Origin: Shinella daejeonensis | Lineage (GTDB): Bacteria > Pseudomonadota > Alphaproteobacteria > Rhizobiales > Rhizobiaceae | Reading direction: 5' to 3' | Assembly: GCF_024281235.1 (NCBI RefSeq) | Contig: NZ_JAHWXY010000001.1 | Location: 1-64,000, forward strand | DNA: 64,000 nt | In this document: positions 24,032 through 34,557 of the stretch, piece by piece | Layout of the letters: each line of letters opens with the position of its first letter | Numbering within the stretch: the stretch's first letter is position 1 | Position numbers and translations under genes: made by a program | Notes under the pieces: model-generated | The model's database searches: none | Seen by the model: only the letters and a program-made list of their open reading frames with translations | What the model was told of the DNA's origin: nothing

Positions 24032-24883
24032 CTATGAGCGATCCTTGATGACGACCAGCGATCCGATCGGGCCAACTTCGGCGCGGACCTGTTCGATCAC
24101 GCGTTGTCGATCCTCGATTGGAGCCGAAATCAGCTCCCTGACGTAGGCAGGGGGGTCGTATCGAAGACCCGGAACGTCGAACCTTGCATCGGCGCTGGCC
24201 GCGCGTTCCGCCAAAAACCTCACAATACCGTCCGCGCGCCGTGGAAGTGAGGGGTCATCAGATGAGCCGGCGAAGCCTCGGCAACACACCAAGCATCGAA
24301 GCGGTACGGACACTGGGCCGAGGGTCGAGATTCCAACGCCGCCTTGCTTTATCAGCGGTTTCACTGCGGCGGCAAACGCGACGGTGCAGCCGAGCTGCTC
24401 GAGCTGCGGCGGGGTGGAGTGACAGTTCCAACTCAGCTTGGGGAAAGTCAGAAGACTGTGGTTGTACAGAAAATACAGAGCCGGAATGCCTTTGAGATTG
24501 GCCTGGTCTAGTAGGATGTCGATCTGCGGACGGCCACGCACCTTGTGCTTGATAGAGGAGTATAGATTGGCCTTTGCTTTGAGAACTTTCGCCTGGATCA
24601 GCAGTCCGACCCATTCCCGCCCGTTGGTCAGCCACCATTCCCAGTCTGCGCCAGTCACTGACTCCTCAGGCTTTGTGAACTGAAAGGTCGCGACTTCAGC
24701 AGGGTGGGCGCTCTGAACGTCCAAGAGGAAATTGTCAGTAATAGTTTCTTCGCCGCGATTGATTCCGAGCATCCTCGCGCGACCAAGGTCCGTCCATATC
24801 TTCTGTGCCATTGCAACGAACGTGCCGCAGAGTGGATCAGACGGCAGAAGTCCGCTTGCGGTAATTGCTGAACCTACGGTCAT
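24032..24883 (-). CDS. DUF6615 family protein, PD-(D/E)XK-like nuclease candidate
   Basis: 283 residues. The N-terminal region (LCGTFVAMAQKIWTDLGRARMLG, GEETITDNFLLDVQ) and GADWEWWLTNGREWVGLLIQAKVLKA match DUF6615 as I know it. D (in GADWEWW) plus Q-A-K (LIQAK) resembles a variant PD-(D/E)XK nuclease core; this is inference. The second half (PLRCLVCCRGFAGSS, RFLAERAASADARFD) has no known motif. It lies 58 bp downstream of the ATPase gene on the same strand, so the two form an operon and may act together in defence. Confidence 0.7.
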   Translation of the reverse strand: MTVGSAITASGLLPSDPLCGTFVAMAQKIWTDLGRARMLGINRGEETITDNFLLDVQSAHPAEVATFQFTKPEESVTGADWEWWLTNGREWVGLLIQAKVLKAKANLYSSIKHKVRGRPQIDILLDQANLKGIPALYFLYNHSLLTFPKLSWNCHSTPPQLEQLGCTVAFAAAVKPLIKQGGVGISTLGPVSVPLRCLVCCRGFAGSSDDPSLPRRADGIVRFLAERAASADARFDVPGLRYDPPAYVRELISAPIEDRQRVIEQVRAEVGPIGSLVVIKDRS

Positions 24884-24941
24884 TTGTGTGAGGAATTCCT
24901 ATTCGAGGGGCTCCGCGACCGCGTGCTGGTCGTCCTGGACA

Positions 24942-27233
24942 TCAGCCTCGCTTTGCAAAGGCCAGGACGCGAGTGCTGAAGTGCGTCAGCTCCAGGTCGT
25001 TTATCGCTGCGGTCTCGTAAGCGGCATTCGTGTCGTGATGAAAGCGGTTGGCATAGGCGAGCAGCGCGCGCAGCTCGTCGATATCCGCCTGGTTGAGAAG
25101 CTGATTTGGCTGTCCGACCCTTTGTTGGCAGACACCCATGAACGGGCCGAGCAGCATCCCGGGCGGAAAGGCGCTTGGGTACGCGACGCGCATGAATGCC
25201 TCAAGGATGTGACGCAGAGCGGCGGCGACGCGCCGCTCCGTGGCGGGATCGGCTGCGTCAAGATAGGCGGCCACGAGCGCGTGACGCCTATCGTGTTCGG
25301 TAATGCAGTCCTGATTGACGTCCCAGGCGGCCAAGGTCGACCCGACCGCATCGCGGCGGATGAGGATTGCTTGCCGGGCAGCCGTGTCTGCGCCTTCCCA
25401 GAGCTGGCACAAAAACGGCTTGGAGTGCGACAGCACGATGACCTGACGCACTCGCGCGGCCAGCCGGCGCATCTCCTGCACGGTCGTCAACGAACGGTGC
25501 TCGTCGAGGCTGGTCATCGGATCGTCGATGACCACGATTTTCCGCGCAAGCTGTGGGTCTTGATCGAGCGAAGCGAAGAAGAACGCAAGGGCGAGGGTGT
25601 TGCGGTCTCCAGCGCTGAGGGTGTTCCGGAACGCTGGCCCCGCATCAGCGGTCAGCGCCACCGCTACGTTGTTGATGACGACGTTGTAGTTGCAAGATGA
25701 GCCGCCGCGATTGTTGACGGGGCTCACGGCGGCCAAGCGGAACCCTGCATTGAAGCGCTGCAGGTAGGTGTTGATGGCCACTTCATAGGCCGGGAATACG
25801 TTTTGACGATAGTTATCGAGGGCAGCTCGCGCCTGTCTGCGTTGCGTTTCGGTGGCCGTCTTAGCCGCCTTCTCTGCCAGATAGTCGGCGCACTGCGTGT
25901 TGGTAGGCTCGCTGTGACGTCGCTGGACAGCCTGCAATCGCGCGAGATCGGCCGTGAGAGCGGGGACACTGGCGGCTGCCGCTTGCTCCTTCACGATTGC
26001 AATCGGCGCGTTGCACGCGACGAGGCCGTCAGAGACAGCGCCGATTGTGGCACGGACATTGTGATAGGCGGCGACCATAGCGAGGACGTCTTGCGGAAGG
26101 TTCATCTCGTCGAGTGGCGCCGCGGCTTTCGCCCGGAGGACGGTGAGCACGCCATCACGGGCGGAGGTCCAGGCGCGGAGGATTGCAGCGGTATCGATAT
26201 TCACTTCCGGAACATCGGTGAAGGCATTCCAGAACGTGCGATTTTCAACGGCGACCCGTACGGCTCGCTCGAAGGCCGCGGGCACGTCGCCGGCATGTGC
26301 CGTGTTGATGCCCTGTCCGACATCGTTGATCGCCGTCCTGAGATTTCGATACGCCTCGCTGAAATAGGCTTGATAGTGCTGGATGACTGGAGACCCGTCC
26401 AAATCCTGGGCGCAGAAAGGGCAGACCTCGTGGTCGTGCCCTTCGGACGCAGGCCCGACGCGCGTCATGCCGTCACCGACCCATGCCTCGCCACCGCGAC
26501 CAAGGCTGCGTAAATGATCCCTCACGCGCCCGGCAGCCTCGGCTTCAAGATCGGGAAGGGTGCGCGCGAGGAGCGTGTCGATTTCGGCAACGTCGAAGCT
26601 GGGAAGGGAAAGCGGTTGGAATTCCGAGCGTTGTCTGATGGCCTCCGCCGAACGGCCCGCCGCCAGATTCCGTTCGGCGGCGGCGAGGGCCGCATCAATA
26701 TCGGGGTTCGCCGGTAGCGCGCAAAAATCGTCGACCTCCATGCCGCCGCGCGCGGCAGCGGGTATGGCATTGCTCCTTTGAGTGAGAGCTCGGTTATGCT
26801 CCTCGATGCGTGCGACATGCCCTTGAAGGGCGACGTTAAGGGCGACGCCCTGGGCGCCGAGAATCAGCTCATGCAGGTTCTGACGGTGACCGGCTCCGAT
26901 CTCGACGCCTGAGCAGACATTGGCGGCGACGAAAGCATCGTCGAATATCGCGATCTCGGGCATTGGCGCCGGCCATGCCCCGTTGTGAAACTGTACCGTT
27001 GTCCCTGCGATTCCGAGCACGACATGCGGCGGATTCGCGGCTCCGAGCCTTTGGCGCTCCAGTACAAGATCGGCGGCCCCCGTCCCAAGCGATCGCAATA
27101 TCGAGGCGAGCGTGGTTTTTCCCCGGCCATTTTCGGCATAGATCAGCGTGAGGTTGGCGAACGGGAGTTGTGCGCCAGCGTTTACCGAGTCGAATTGCCC
27201 GATATTGCGCAGCAGTTGGATACGTTCGAGCAA
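24942..27233 (-). CDS. AAA_13 / RloC-like ATPase with zinc hook
   Basis: 763 residues with the layout of SMC-like AAA_13 ATPases. Walker A AENGRGKTTL at about residue 33, a helical arm with the zinc hook CPFC near 270, a second helical arm, ABC signature-like SAGDRNTLALAFF near 538, Walker B IVVIDDPMTSLDEH near 563. RloC and PrrC anticodon nucleases share this head; their C-terminal triad is R-x3-E plus H, and here RHILE (about 673) and a downstream HH (about 730) could fit, but the spacing is not diagnostic. Likely a DNA-damage or phage-sensing ATPase. The partner DUF6615 gene follows. Confidence 0.8.
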   Translation of the reverse strand: MLERIQLLRNIGQFDSVNAGAQLPFANLTLIYAENGRGKTTLASILRSLGTGAADLVLERQRLGAANPPHVVLGIAGTTVQFHNGAWPAPMPEIAIFDDAFVAANVCSGVEIGAGHRQNLHELILGAQGVALNVALQGHVARIEEHNRALTQRSNAIPAAARGGMEVDDFCALPANPDIDAALAAAERNLAAGRSAEAIRQRSEFQPLSLPSFDVAEIDTLLARTLPDLEAEAAGRVRDHLRSLGRGGEAWVGDGMTRVGPASEGHDHEVCPFCAQDLDGSPVIQHYQAYFSEAYRNLRTAINDVGQGINTAHAGDVPAAFERAVRVAVENRTFWNAFTDVPEVNIDTAAILRAWTSARDGVLTVLRAKAAAPLDEMNLPQDVLAMVAAYHNVRATIGAVSDGLVACNAPIAIVKEQAAAASVPALTADLARLQAVQRRHSEPTNTQCADYLAEKAAKTATETQRRQARAALDNYRQNVFPAYEVAINTYLQRFNAGFRLAAVSPVNNRGGSSCNYNVVINNVAVALTADAGPAFRNTLSAGDRNTLALAFFFASLDQDPQLARKIVVIDDPMTSLDEHRSLTTVQEMRRLAARVRQVIVLSHSKPFLCQLWEGADTAARQAILIRRDAVGSTLAAWDVNQDCITEHDRRHALVAAYLDAADPATERRVAAALRHILEAFMRVAYPSAFPPGMLLGPFMGVCQQRVGQPNQLLNQADIDELRALLAYANRFHHDTNAAYETAAINDLELTHFSTRVLAFAKRG

Positions 27234-27383
27234 TTGAGACCCCCTCTACGCCCCGAGATTGTTATCGGTTACTTTCTCATTGGATCGATCCTTGCCGTAA
27301 GCGGCGCTTGACGCTGCCCGATTCCGGATTTCCTCCACCTAGATGCTGATGCCAAGCTTATCCGAGGCTTGACTAAATTTCGA

Positions 27384-30300
27384 TCAATGGAAGTTGCGGC
27401 TGCGCACTTTTATCGTGTCGATGTGTAGGTCCGGAATATAGATGTCGCGCGTGCGCAGGCCCTTGGGGGGCAGCTCGCGCGGATCGGGACCGGCACCGCC
27501 GTTGCGGACCTGATCGCCGCGGCCATGCGGGAGCGGGAATTCCGCATCACGGCTGCCGACGCTGGCGAGATCGGCCGAGAGGTCGGTAATGCGCTGGGCA
27601 ACCAGGTGAACAACGTCGCCCTCGCGTTGTATCCGACCGCGCACCGCCATCATACTGGCCGACAGGACGGCGCGGCGGTTCGCCTCGAAAATCTTTGCCC
27701 AGACAATGAGGTTAGCGATACCCGTCTCATCCTCCAGAGTGATGAACATCACGCCCTTGGCGCTGCCTGGGCGCTGACGGACGAGCACGATGCCAGCCGC
27801 CTCAAGCCAACGCCCGTCACGGGTCGCCATGGCCTCTGCACAGGTGACGATTCGCCGCCGCTGGAGATCCTCGCGCAGAAAGCTCAGGGGGTGAGCCCGT
27901 AGCGTCAGCCCGACATGGCCATAATCCTCGACCACCTCGCTTCCCGCCTTCATCGGCCGCAGCTCGAAGGTGGGCTCATTCAACTCGGGCACGATCTCCG
28001 CCTCTCGGGTGGATGCGGCCGCGAATAGTGGAAGCGGCTCGTCCCGGAGCGCCTTGATCGCCCATAGAGCCTCGCGGCGGGCAAGCCCCAGCGCGGGACG
28101 GAAAGCGTCGGCTTCGGCGAGCTGGACCAAGGCGGCGGACGGCACGCCCGCGCGATGCCAGAGATCATCGATGGAGGCGAAGGGCTGGTCGGCCCTTGCC
28201 CCGACGATCGTGGCTCCGTGGGTATTGGCGAGGCCTTTGACCATTCGCAGTCCGAGCCGCACGGCAAAGCGACTGTCATCGTCAGTCGGCTCCAGCGTGC
28301 AGTCCCAACGGGAGGTATTGGCGCAGACGGGCCGGATTTCGACGCCATGTTCCAACGCGTCGCGGACGATCTGAGCGGGAGCATAGAACCCCATCGGCTG
28401 GGCGTTGAGCAGTGCCGCGCAGAAGACGTCGGGATGCCAGCATTTTAGCCACGCACTGGCGTAGGCGATCAGTGCAAAAGAGGCAGCGTGCGATTCCGGA
28501 AATCCATAAGAGCCGAAGCCTTCAAGTTGCTTGAACGTGCCCTCCGCGAAATCGCGATCATAACCGTTGTCGACCATCCCCTCGATCAGCTTCTTCTTGA
28601 AGCTCGATACGCCGCCGGTGAATTTGAAGGTGGCCATCGACTTGCGGAGCATGTCGGCTTCGCCTGGCGTAAAGCCGGCGCATTCGATGGCGACGCGCAT
28701 GGCCTGCTCCTGAAATAGCGGCACACCTAAGGTTTTTCCAAGAACCTTCTCTAGGGCGGGCTTAGGAAAGATGACCGGCTCCAGGCCTTCACGGCGGCGC
28801 AGATATGGATGCACCATATCGCCTTGAATTGGCCCCGGCCTCACGATCGCGACTTGCACCACAAGATCGTAGAAGGTGCGCGGCTTGAGCCGCGGCAGCA
28901 TGGACATCTGCGCCCGGCTCTCGATCTGGAAAGTGCCGAGCGTGTCAGCTTTTCTAATCATCGCATAGGTTCGGGGGTCTTCGGCCGGGATAGTGGCGAG
29001 ATCCAGTGCGATGCCTTTGTGCTCGGCCAGGAGATCGAGGCCGAACTTCATGCAGGTCAACATCCCAAGCGCCAGAACGTCGACCTTCATGAAACGCAGC
29101 GCGTCGATGTCGTCTTTGTCCCATTCGATCACCTGCCGGTCTTCCATGGCGGCGGGCTCGATCGGCACGAGATCGTCCAGCCGATCGTTCGTAAGAACGA
29201 AACCGCCTGGATGCTGCGACAAGTGCCGGGGAGCGCCCATGAGCTGGCGTGCGAGGTCGAGTGTGAGCCGCAATCGCCGATCGGTGGCATTGAGGTTGAG
29301 CTGCTCGACCTGTCTTTCGGTCACGCATTCGTCGGACCAGCCCCAGACCTGACCGGAGAGGGTCTTGATAAGGTCCTCCGGCAAGCCCAGTGCCTTACCC
29401 ACATCGCGCAGCGCGCCCTTTGTCCTGTAGCGCGTGACCGTCGAGCAAAGAGCGGCATGGTCTCGGCCGTAGGTGTTGAACACCCACTGCATCACGATCT
29501 CGCGGCGGGCATGTTCGAAATCGACGTCGATGTCCGGAGGCTCGGCGCGCTCCTCGCTGACGAAGCGTTCGAACAGGAGATCGTTTCGGCCAGGATCGAT
29601 CGAGGTGATGCCCAGCACGAAACAGACTGCGGAATTGGCCGCCGAACCGCGTCCCTGGCAGAGAATGTCCTGTGACCGCGCAAAGCGGACGATCGCGTTC
29701 ACGGTCAAGAAATATGGCGCGTAGTCGAGCTTCGCGATCAACCGCAGCTCATGCTGCAAGGTCGCGCGGACGCTATCGGGGAGTCCTTCCGGATAGCGGC
29801 GCTCGGCACCCTCCCAGGTGAGTTTTTCGAGGGTCTGCTGTGGCGTCAGCGAGGGGTCGTCGCGCTCCTCGGGATATTGATAGGCTAGTTCGTCCAGGCT
29901 GAAGCGGCAGCGCTCGGCGATCGCCAGCGTGCGGGCGAGCGCCTCGGGATAGCGGCCGAAGAGCCTGTGCATTTCCTCGGGCGGCTTCAGATACCGATCC
30001 GCATGACGTTCACGTCGATGGCCCAAGGCGTCGATCGTGACGTTGTGACGGATCGCGGTCACGACATCCTGCAGGATGCGGCGCGACGGCTCGTGAAACA
30101 GGACGTCATTGGTAACAACGGTCGCAACACGCATCTGCGCAGCGAGATTCGACAGGTTGTGCAGGCGAAGCTGATCGTTCGGTCGGCGCCGCAGGGTCAG
30201 CGCCATATAGGCGCGATCGCCGAACGCCTCCCGTAACCGGCGCAATTGCAGTCCGCATTCCGCATCGGCGACTTCGGGAAGAAGCACGGCGATCAGCCCG

Positions 30301-30653
30301 TCGCCATAGGCCACGAGGTCGTCCCAATGCAGAAGACACTTTCCCTTGCCGGCCCGGCTCTTGCCTAGGGTCAGGAGACGACATAGCCGCGAATAGGCGG
30401 GCCGGTCGGTCGGATAGACGAGAACGGACACGCCATCGCTCAGATCGAGACGACATCCGACGATCAGGCGCACGCCCGTTCCTTTGGCGGCTTCACGGGC
30501 GCGCACGATACCGGCCAGCGAGTTGCGATCGACGATGGCGAGCGCCTCGATACCAATGGCCGCGGCCCGAGAAAACAGCTCATCGGCCGAGGATGCGCCC
30601 CGAAGAAAGCTGAAGTGGCTCGTGACCTGGAGCTCGACATAGCGGGCGCTCAT
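27384..30653 (-). CDS. dnaE2: Error-prone DNA polymerase III alpha (DnaE2 / ImuC)
   Basis: 1089 residues. N-terminal PHP domain ([21 protein letters not shown]), polymerase core with [29 protein letters not shown] (catalytic aspartates) and the fingers and thumb regions ([31 protein letters not shown]), and an OB fold near the end ([20 protein letters not shown]). DnaE2 carries out damage-induced mutagenic synthesis with ImuA and ImuB. Its ATG overlaps the imuB stop by 4 bp, so the three genes form one operon under the LexA box at 32878. Confidence 0.97.
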   Translation of the reverse strand: MSARYVELQVTSHFSFLRGASSADELFSRAAAIGIEALAIVDRNSLAGIVRAREAAKGTGVRLIVGCRLDLSDGVSVLVYPTDRPAYSRLCRLLTLGKSRAGKGKCLLHWDDLVAYGDGLIAVLLPEVADAECGLQLRRLREAFGDRAYMALTLRRRPNDQLRLHNLSNLAAQMRVATVVTNDVLFHEPSRRILQDVVTAIRHNVTIDALGHRRERHADRYLKPPEEMHRLFGRYPEALARTLAIAERCRFSLDELAYQYPEERDDPSLTPQQTLEKLTWEGAERRYPEGLPDSVRATLQHELRLIAKLDYAPYFLTVNAIVRFARSQDILCQGRGSAANSAVCFVLGITSIDPGRNDLLFERFVSEERAEPPDIDVDFEHARREIVMQWVFNTYGRDHAALCSTVTRYRTKGALRDVGKALGLPEDLIKTLSGQVWGWSDECVTERQVEQLNLNATDRRLRLTLDLARQLMGAPRHLSQHPGGFVLTNDRLDDLVPIEPAAMEDRQVIEWDKDDIDALRFMKVDVLALGMLTCMKFGLDLLAEHKGIALDLATIPAEDPRTYAMIRKADTLGTFQIESRAQMSMLPRLKPRTFYDLVVQVAIVRPGPIQGDMVHPYLRRREGLEPVIFPKPALEKVLGKTLGVPLFQEQAMRVAIECAGFTPGEADMLRKSMATFKFTGGVSSFKKKLIEGMVDNGYDRDFAEGTFKQLEGFGSYGFPESHAASFALIAYASAWLKCWHPDVFCAALLNAQPMGFYAPAQIVRDALEHGVEIRPVCANTSRWDCTLEPTDDDSRFAVRLGLRMVKGLANTHGATIVGARADQPFASIDDLWHRAGVPSAALVQLAEADAFRPALGLARREALWAIKALRDEPLPLFAAASTREAEIVPELNEPTFELRPMKAGSEVVEDYGHVGLTLRAHPLSFLREDLQRRRIVTCAEAMATRDGRWLEAAGIVLVRQRPGSAKGVMFITLEDETGIANLIVWAKIFEANRRAVLSASMMAVRGRIQREGDVVHLVAQRITDLSADLASVGSRDAEFPLPHGRGDQVRNGGAGPDPRELPPKGLRTRDIYIPDLHIDTIKVRSRNFH

Positions 30654-32173
30654 CCGAACACCCCATGGAGAAACCAGCGATGCGAGCCGGTGGTCGCGTC
30701 CTCGCCGTCACCAGCCCGATAGATCCAGTAACGTTCGCCGGCGTCATCCTCGACGCGGAAATAGTCTCTGACCGCGGCCAGCTCCGCATCGCGCATCCAC
30801 CATTCGCCAAAGACGCGCTCGGGGCCGTCGGCGCGCTTTACCCGTCGACGAATACCGCGCCAGGTGAACGAGACCGGCGGATGATCGGGCAGAAGCGCCA
30901 CGGTCTCGATCGTTTCCGGGCGGCCGAGGAGTCTTGCCGGACGCGGCCAGTGGCTTGGCCAAGCCGCACCGCTCTCGGGAGCCATCGCGGGTATCCGACA
31001 TACCGAGCGTTCCGGCACGTCGCTTGCGGCGGGGGCCATCCGGTAGATCGCGCGTTCGCCGACACGGTTGGCGAGCGTATCGATCAGGTCGGAAATATCA
31101 GGAGCCGCGACCTCGATGAGGCTGCTGGCCATCTGCCTGCGTTCAAGCGGCTCGGCGATGGTGGCGGTCAGAGTCATGACCTCGATCCCGAAGCCAGGAT
31201 CGATCGTCTCGATCTTGTCGGATAGCAATCGCGTGAGGCGTTTCGCGTCGCGCACTGGTTGGGCCATCCCGACGCGCACGGCGGCAAGGCGATTGTCCAC
31301 GCGATGACAGATGAGATCCAGCCGGCGCGCGCCGAGGCCCTTTTCTTCTAGGGCTTCACAGAGCTGGGTCGTCAGCTTGCCGATGTAGCGGGCGATTGTT
31401 TCGGCCGCGCCGATCGGCTCGGGGAAGGCCCTGCGTATGGAAATCAAATCAGGCGGCCTGACGGGTTCGATAGGTTCCGCCAGAATGCCGAGCGCCTGAT
31501 CGATGCGCCGACCGAGCTGCGGACCGAAGCGCAGCGTCAGGGGTGCCCGCGGTTGCGACAGGAGATCGGCGATGCGCTCGAATCCGAGCAACCGCAAATC
31601 AGACGATGTTGGACGGGGCAGTCGCAGCGCCTCCAGCGGCAGCACGTCCAATACCGATGAGCCGTGGCCGGGAGGAGCGACATAGGTCGCCGTCCCAGCA
31701 AACCGCGCCAGCGCGTGCGCCGCACCCCAGCTATCGGCGATGGCCGCCCGGGCCGTCACGCCGGACATGATCAAGCGGCCGACCAGGGCGTCCAGCATTG
31801 CTTGCTCGCCGCCATGAAGATGGTCGGCGCCGGTCGTGTCGATGACGATCCCATCTGGCGCGTCCGGTGCGACGATCGGCGCAAAGCGTTGCAGCACCCA
31901 GAGCGCCAAACGTTCAAGTCCGGCTTCATCCTCGATCGGTTCTGCGTCCCTCACGATCAGGCCGGGCACCAGAACCTGCGCTTTGGCGGCAGGCATGCCT
32001 ACGAAGACGCCGGCAGCCCGCGCTGCGGCATCCGACGCCACCACCAGCCGCTTGCTTCCCTCCCGGCCGATCAGGACGAGCGGCGCCTCAGACGGAGGCG
32101 CCGCGTCGCCAGCCTTCCGCCGAAGCCGGTCGGTAGGCCAGGTCGGCAGGAAGAGCGAGACAACCCGTGTCAT
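30650..32173 (-). CDS. imuB: ImuB, Y-family polymerase-like protein
   Basis: 507 residues starting [22 protein letters not shown], the typical ImuB opening, after GGAGG with 6-nt spacing. The Y-family fold is visible ([67 protein letters not shown]). ImuB proteins lack polymerase activity and act as a hub linking DnaE2 to the beta clamp. It overlaps imuA by 86 bp in another frame, an arrangement seen in this cassette elsewhere. Confidence 0.93.
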   Translation of the reverse strand: MTRVVSLFLPTWPTDRLRRKAGDAAPPSEAPLVLIGREGSKRLVVASDAAARAAGVFVGMPAAKAQVLVPGLIVRDAEPIEDEAGLERLALWVLQRFAPIVAPDAPDGIVIDTTGADHLHGGEQAMLDALVGRLIMSGVTARAAIADSWGAAHALARFAGTATYVAPPGHGSSVLDVLPLEALRLPRPTSSDLRLLGFERIADLLSQPRAPLTLRFGPQLGRRIDQALGILAEPIEPVRPPDLISIRRAFPEPIGAAETIARYIGKLTTQLCEALEEKGLGARRLDLICHRVDNRLAAVRVGMAQPVRDAKRLTRLLSDKIETIDPGFGIEVMTLTATIAEPLERRQMASSLIEVAAPDISDLIDTLANRVGERAIYRMAPAASDVPERSVCRIPAMAPESGAAWPSHWPRPARLLGRPETIETVALLPDHPPVSFTWRGIRRRVKRADGPERVFGEWWMRDAELAAVRDYFRVEDDAGERYWIYRAGDGEDATTGSHRWFLHGVFG

Positions 32174-32840
32174 CGCAGGCCTCCAACTCGAAGTCCGCAC
32201 TTTCGCCAGCACGAGCGCGGATCAACTCAACTAGCCAGCGGTGCCGGCCGACGCCGGGCACCGGAAGCGGTTCAGACGGCAGCATGGACACGCGCCATCG
32301 GGTCATTGCAGCGGTGGGCTGACCAAAATCCGATGCCTCGGTAGGTCGTCGCCAGCGCCGAAGCGCGATGCCGATCGTCCCTGTCCCCTCGGCTGCTAGC
32401 TGAAGGCGGCGCGATGCTGTCATGGACAAGCGGGCGGTCTCGGCGACGACGGCGCCTAAACCGCCATGACGCAGTCCTTCCTCCATGCAGGCGAGGACCG
32501 TCTTGTCGTCGCCTGCTTCGAGATAGACGACCCGATCGGACGTAAGACCGGCTTGCGCGAGAGCGGGGGCGAAGAGATCAGGCCGAGTGATGCACCACAG
32601 GACTTTGCCGGTCGTCCTGGCCGCTATGCCAGCAGAGAACAGAGCAGCGGCGGCGCCGTCGACAGCGCCGTTTCCGCCGCCAGCGACTTCATGAAGAGCC
32701 CCCCGCGCCAGGCCTCCGCCCGGGAGTCGCGAGTCTACGTCGGCGATCCCGAAGGGGAGCACCGATTTCGCGCGCCGGCTCTTGCCTTCGATCCGTTCGA
32801 TCTGCGCGCGCAAAGACTCTATGGCGGGCTCGGGCCGCAA
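32088..32840 (-). CDS. imuA: ImuA (RecA-like cassette protein)
   Basis: About 250 residues: ESLRAQIERIEGKSRRAKSVLPFGIADVDSRLPGGGLARGALHEVAG at the N-terminus, then KVLWCITRPDLFAPALAQAGL and VYLEAGDDKTVLACMEEGLRHGG. This is the RecA/SulA-related first protein of the SOS mutagenesis cassette; it modulates ImuB-DnaE2. The start is probably TTG 32840, since no in-frame ATG occurs before the conserved region; an ATG in another frame at 32876 is not the start of this protein. LexA box 38 bp upstream. Confidence 0.9.
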   Translation of the reverse strand: MRPEPAIESLRAQIERIEGKSRRAKSVLPFGIADVDSRLPGGGLARGALHEVAGGGNGAVDGAAAALFSAGIAARTTGKVLWCITRPDLFAPALAQAGLTSDRVVYLEAGDDKTVLACMEEGLRHGGLGAVVAETARLSMTASRRLQLAAEGTGTIGIALRRWRRPTEASDFGQPTAAMTRWRVSMLPSEPLPVPGVGRHRWLVELIRARAGESADFELEACDDTGCLALPADLAYRPASAEGWRRGASV

Positions 32841-32877
32841 GTTCGTTCCTGACCTCCTGGGGCGGGTTCGCTTTCAT

Positions 32878-32892
32878 GTTCACTATTTGTTC
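32878..32892 (-). promoter_or_regulatory. LexA box upstream of imuA
   Basis: GTTC-ACTATTT-GTTC, an exact alphaproteobacterial LexA site, 38 bp before the imuA start. It implies DNA-damage induction of imuA-imuB-dnaE2 by the host LexA. Confidence 0.85.
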
Positions 32893-32933
32893 TTCTTTTC
32901 AGCCGAAAGAGACAAGGGAGAAGCTAGCGGGCG

Positions 32934-33197
32934 TCATCGCATTTCCTCGTCGGCGATGGCCTGCACCACCTTCATGTCCATTTCCGCATCGGGTGACAGG
33001 CGCGCGACCTCCGAGGCGACCTTGGCCCAATGCCAGAACTCGTGCCTGTTTCCTCGTGCGCGACTGCGTGCGGCAAGCCGCTGAGCCGCATAATAGGCGT
33101 GACGGCCGTGCGACTCGATCATGGCCCGCGCGTCCTGCTTCCAGCGTTGGCGAATCTGTCTGCGCTTTTCCATCCAGGCGGCCAGACGATGGAACAT
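32934..33197 (-). CDS. Small hypothetical protein, 87 aa
   Basis: Starts MFHRLAAWMEKRRQIRQRWKQDARAMIESHGRHAYYAAQRLA and ends WAKVASEVARLSPDAEMDMKVVQAIADEEMR. Highly helical and basic in the first half. Its ATG follows the stop of the degraded frame at 33198 by no gap, so it may once have been coupled to that gene. Element-conserved type; function unknown. Confidence 0.65.
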   Translation of the reverse strand: MFHRLAAWMEKRRQIRQRWKQDARAMIESHGRHAYYAAQRLAARSRARGNRHEFWHWAKVASEVARLSPDAEMDMKVVQAIADEEMR

Positions 33198-33362
33198 TCA
33201 GCCCCCCTTTCCGCCACGCGCCCGCGACTGTTTCGGTTCAGCCAGGAACCTCGTGCCGACATCGATCGCGCGCCGCGCGCTTTCCCGCCAGCGTCGATCA
33301 TGAAATCCCGCAAGGTATGCTCGATCCCGATGCGCAACTTGACGACGGACATGAACGGAAAG
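33198..33362 (-). pseudogene. Remnant of a DUF1016-type C-terminal region
   Basis: The minus strand reads FMSVVKLRIGIEHTLRDFMIDAG, then, in another frame, ESARGAIDVGTRFLAEPKQSR to a stop at 33198. These match two separated parts of the DUF1016 protein encoded at 36530-37876 (LMSVVKLRIEIERAVRDLAF and AAKQAVEIGTIFLADLK). About 60 residues between them are missing and the frame is broken, so this is a deleted leftover of a second copy of that protein. Confidence 0.6.
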
Positions 33363-33370
33363 CCGCACCG

Positions 33371-34534
33371 CTAGACCTCCGCAGCCGGTCTTGTGATCCG
33401 CGGCCGCCGCGTGACCGGGACCGCCGGGGGCTGCGTCGACGTCAGCAACGCTTCTTCTGCCGTTTCCTGTGGGTACATGAACGTCGTGCGATCGGCGATA
33501 TATTCGCCAAGGGCTTTCGGGTTCTCTTTTGACGGTATCGGCGCGTCATATGTGAGCGACAGGAAGGATGTGAGCGCGATCCTGTAGAGTGGAGCGGCAT
33601 ATTCGAAGACGGTGCGCTGAGGCGTGGCGAGGAGTAGCGTGCTCCGGTCAACCGGATTGCCGTGGAGGAAATCGTTGCGGCAGTCATAGAGCGTCTGGAT
33701 CAGCCACGAAGCTAGCGTCCGCTTCACCTTCGTCTTCCCGCCGGTGTCGTGCGCGCGCCGGCTGCTGGCAGGGATCGCCCACGGCGTCCGCTCGATCAGT
33801 TCGAATACCTTTTCCCGGTTGGCCTGGCCGCTTCCGCCGGGATGAACCAAAATTTCGAAGGCGCTGACCCAGAGCGATACAATCCGGCCGACGTCGTAGA
33901 ACGTCGTGTCGGTCCCTGCAGGCAGCAGCGAAGCCTGATAGGCCATGTTGAGCGAACGCATCAGCGCCACGTCCTCCCACGCCGGTTCCTGGGCCTCATA
34001 TCGCCGTCGCCACCGCGCTAACAGCATGGCGAGCAGCGGTGCGTCGATGTCGCTCGCCGCGAGCGGTGTGCGAAAAAGGGTCGGCGACGATTGGCCTCGG
34101 AAGCTGGAAACCAGATGCGAGCCGAGGATCGCCGGCGTGCTGCCGATGACGTCCTTGTAGTGCCGGTCGAGCATCCACGGATAGATCGCGACGGCTTCCC
34201 CGAACAGAACGCGATGCCCGCGTGGATAACGCAGCTCCTGAGCCCGCCCATGGGTGACGGCTGACAAAGCCACGATGTCTCGGAAGCTTCCTAGGGCGGC
34301 GACGTCGCCGAAGCTTGGTGGCGCATCGGCATCGAGGAGGAGGACGGCCGGCTCGAACTTCTCCCCGAAATTGTCCGAGAAGCGATTGAGGAATTGCTTG
34401 AACGTCGGGTGGGCGCGTTTCAGAGCTTTGACGCGATGGTCGTGAGCCGGCGCTATCGCCGCGATCTCGCATCCGACGGCTTGGTCAAGCGGCACGTTGG
34501 GCAGGACAAACACCGGCGTCCATTCGACGGTCAT
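33371..34534 (-). CDS. HEPN-motif protein, 387 aa (putative defence RNase)
   Basis: Starts MTVEWTPVFVLPNVPLDQAVGCEIAAIAPAHDHRV, after GAGGAAT. Near residue 290 is LYDCRNDFLHGNPV, an R-x4-H motif (R-N-D-F-L-H) as in HEPN ribonucleases of the ApeA type used in phage defence and abortive infection. The N-terminal half has alternating beta and alpha stretches (FEPAVLLLDADAPPSFGDVAAL). It is the last gene of the integrase-led operon, 23 bp after the zinc-motif protein. RNase activity is inferred only from the motif. Confidence 0.7.
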   Translation of the reverse strand: MTVEWTPVFVLPNVPLDQAVGCEIAAIAPAHDHRVKALKRAHPTFKQFLNRFSDNFGEKFEPAVLLLDADAPPSFGDVAALGSFRDIVALSAVTHGRAQELRYPRGHRVLFGEAVAIYPWMLDRHYKDVIGSTPAILGSHLVSSFRGQSSPTLFRTPLAASDIDAPLLAMLLARWRRRYEAQEPAWEDVALMRSLNMAYQASLLPAGTDTTFYDVGRIVSLWVSAFEILVHPGGSGQANREKVFELIERTPWAIPASSRRAHDTGGKTKVKRTLASWLIQTLYDCRNDFLHGNPVDRSTLLLATPQRTVFEYAAPLYRIALTSFLSLTYDAPIPSKENPKALGEYIADRTTFMYPQETAEEALLTSTQPPAVPVTRRPRITRPAAEV

Positions 34535-34557
34535 ATTCTATTCCTCACATCGCACGC

